DNA of 48,000 nt, from NCBI GenBank assembly GCA_027306985.1, contig DAHUXV010000086.1, positions 1 to 48,000 of the forward strand, read 5' to 3'. The notes beneath the pieces are model-generated. The model was given only the letters and a program-made list of their open reading frames with translations. It did not search any database and was not told the DNA's origin. Of the stretch, positions 47,835-48,000 are shown piece by piece (position 1 is the first letter of the stretch; each line of letters begins with the position of its first letter). Made by a program: the position numbers and the translations under genes. This DNA is from Gammaproteobacteria bacterium. GTDB taxonomy: Bacteria; Pseudomonadota; Gammaproteobacteria; Steroidobacterales; Steroidobacteraceae.

Positions 47835-48000
47835 CGCGCCGGGGTGGGAATGACGATCTCGATCGCGCGCGCCGGCTCCGCGACCCGCAGCCGGCCGAGG
47901 GTGCGGCGCACGCGGGTCGTAGGCGAGACGGCGCGGGTCAGCGATTGGAGCCCGCAGCGCGCTTCGTTCGCGCAGGAGCCCGGATACGGCGCTTCCAGCT
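47831..48000 (-). CDS. C-terminal end of an unknown protein (cut by window edge)
   Basis: The minus strand reads open from the window edge to a TAG at 47833-47831, giving 55 residues that include EAPYPGSCANEARCGLQSL and end in IEIVIPTPAR. Third positions are strongly G/C-rich, as in genuine genes here. Two cysteines lie seven residues apart. No family was recognised from this fragment. Confidence 0.55.
   Translation of the reverse strand, partial: LEAPYPGSCANEARCGLQSLTRAVSPTTRVRRTLGRLRVAEPARAIEIVIPTPAR

Overview
The window is about 48 kb of very GC-rich, densely coded bacterial DNA with strong G/C preference at third codon positions. No tRNA, rRNA, CRISPR array, transposase or phage gene was recognised. 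Three TonB-dependent receptors (one cut by the left edge), Tat and lipoprotein signals, periplasmic c-type cytochromes, a PQQ-type enzyme and a tryptophan-tryptophylquinone (TTQ) amine dehydrogenase point to a Gram-negative aerobe. The gene mix resembles environmental Gammaproteobacteria such as Steroidobacter, Nevskia or Xanthomonadales relatives. That placement is an inference; no marker gene is present to prove it.

Layout. 1-5.8 kb: a truncated TonB receptor, a secreted type-B carboxylesterase, a MarC membrane protein, an aldo/keto reductase, and a translationally coupled macrodomain/nicotinamidase pair. 5.9-23.9 kb: a large amine-oxidation cluster (below). 23.9-28.4 kb: a YCII protein, a second aldo/keto reductase, a CBS protein, a tiny membrane protein, a PhzF isomerase, a glgX relic and a CPBP protease. 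28.5-31.3 kb: a LytS/LytR-type two-component system beside a secreted HExxH protein. 31.4-36.7 kb: GNAT enzymes, a YXWGXW lipoprotein, a decayed GlxA-type regulator, YciI, GFA and a third aldo/keto reductase, then an RcnB-like His/Asp-rich protein. 37.2-47.8 kb: a large BNR-repeat secreted protein, an alkylation-repair pair (Ogt and an Ada-AlkA fusion), a secreted lipase-like lipoprotein, a third TonB receptor, a GNAT enzyme and the 3' end of an unknown minus-strand gene.

The most interesting region is 5870-23880. It holds mauE and mauD (maturation), a PuuB/OrdL-like FAD oxidoreductase, a TauE/SafE permease, a short Cys-rich ORF, mauB and mauA (TTQ amine dehydrogenase with both cross-linked Trp positions and both active-site Asp), and a monohaem cytochrome c. 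Next come a Tat-exported molybdenum hydroxylase pair, a PatD-like aminoaldehyde dehydrogenase and a quinohaemoprotein-type PQQ protein. On the minus strand are a cytochrome c and an IclR regulator, and then a TonB receptor and an APC amine/GABA-type permease on the plus strand. I infer a two-compartment route for a primary amine. In the periplasm, the TTQ enzyme and then the molybdenum aldehyde dehydrogenase would feed electrons to cytochromes c. In the cytoplasm, permease, FAD oxidoreductase and PatD-like enzyme would do the same oxidation. Two putative promoters at opposite ends of the cluster share one design: TTGACG, a 17-18 bp spacer, then a TATCG-N5-CGATA operator about 20 bp past the -10. 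A third copy of the operator is a perfect 17-bp palindrome in front of the IclR gene. This suggests a single IclR regulon covering uptake and oxidation. No mauG or mauF homologue is visible, so TTQ maturation must rely on genes elsewhere or on another factor.
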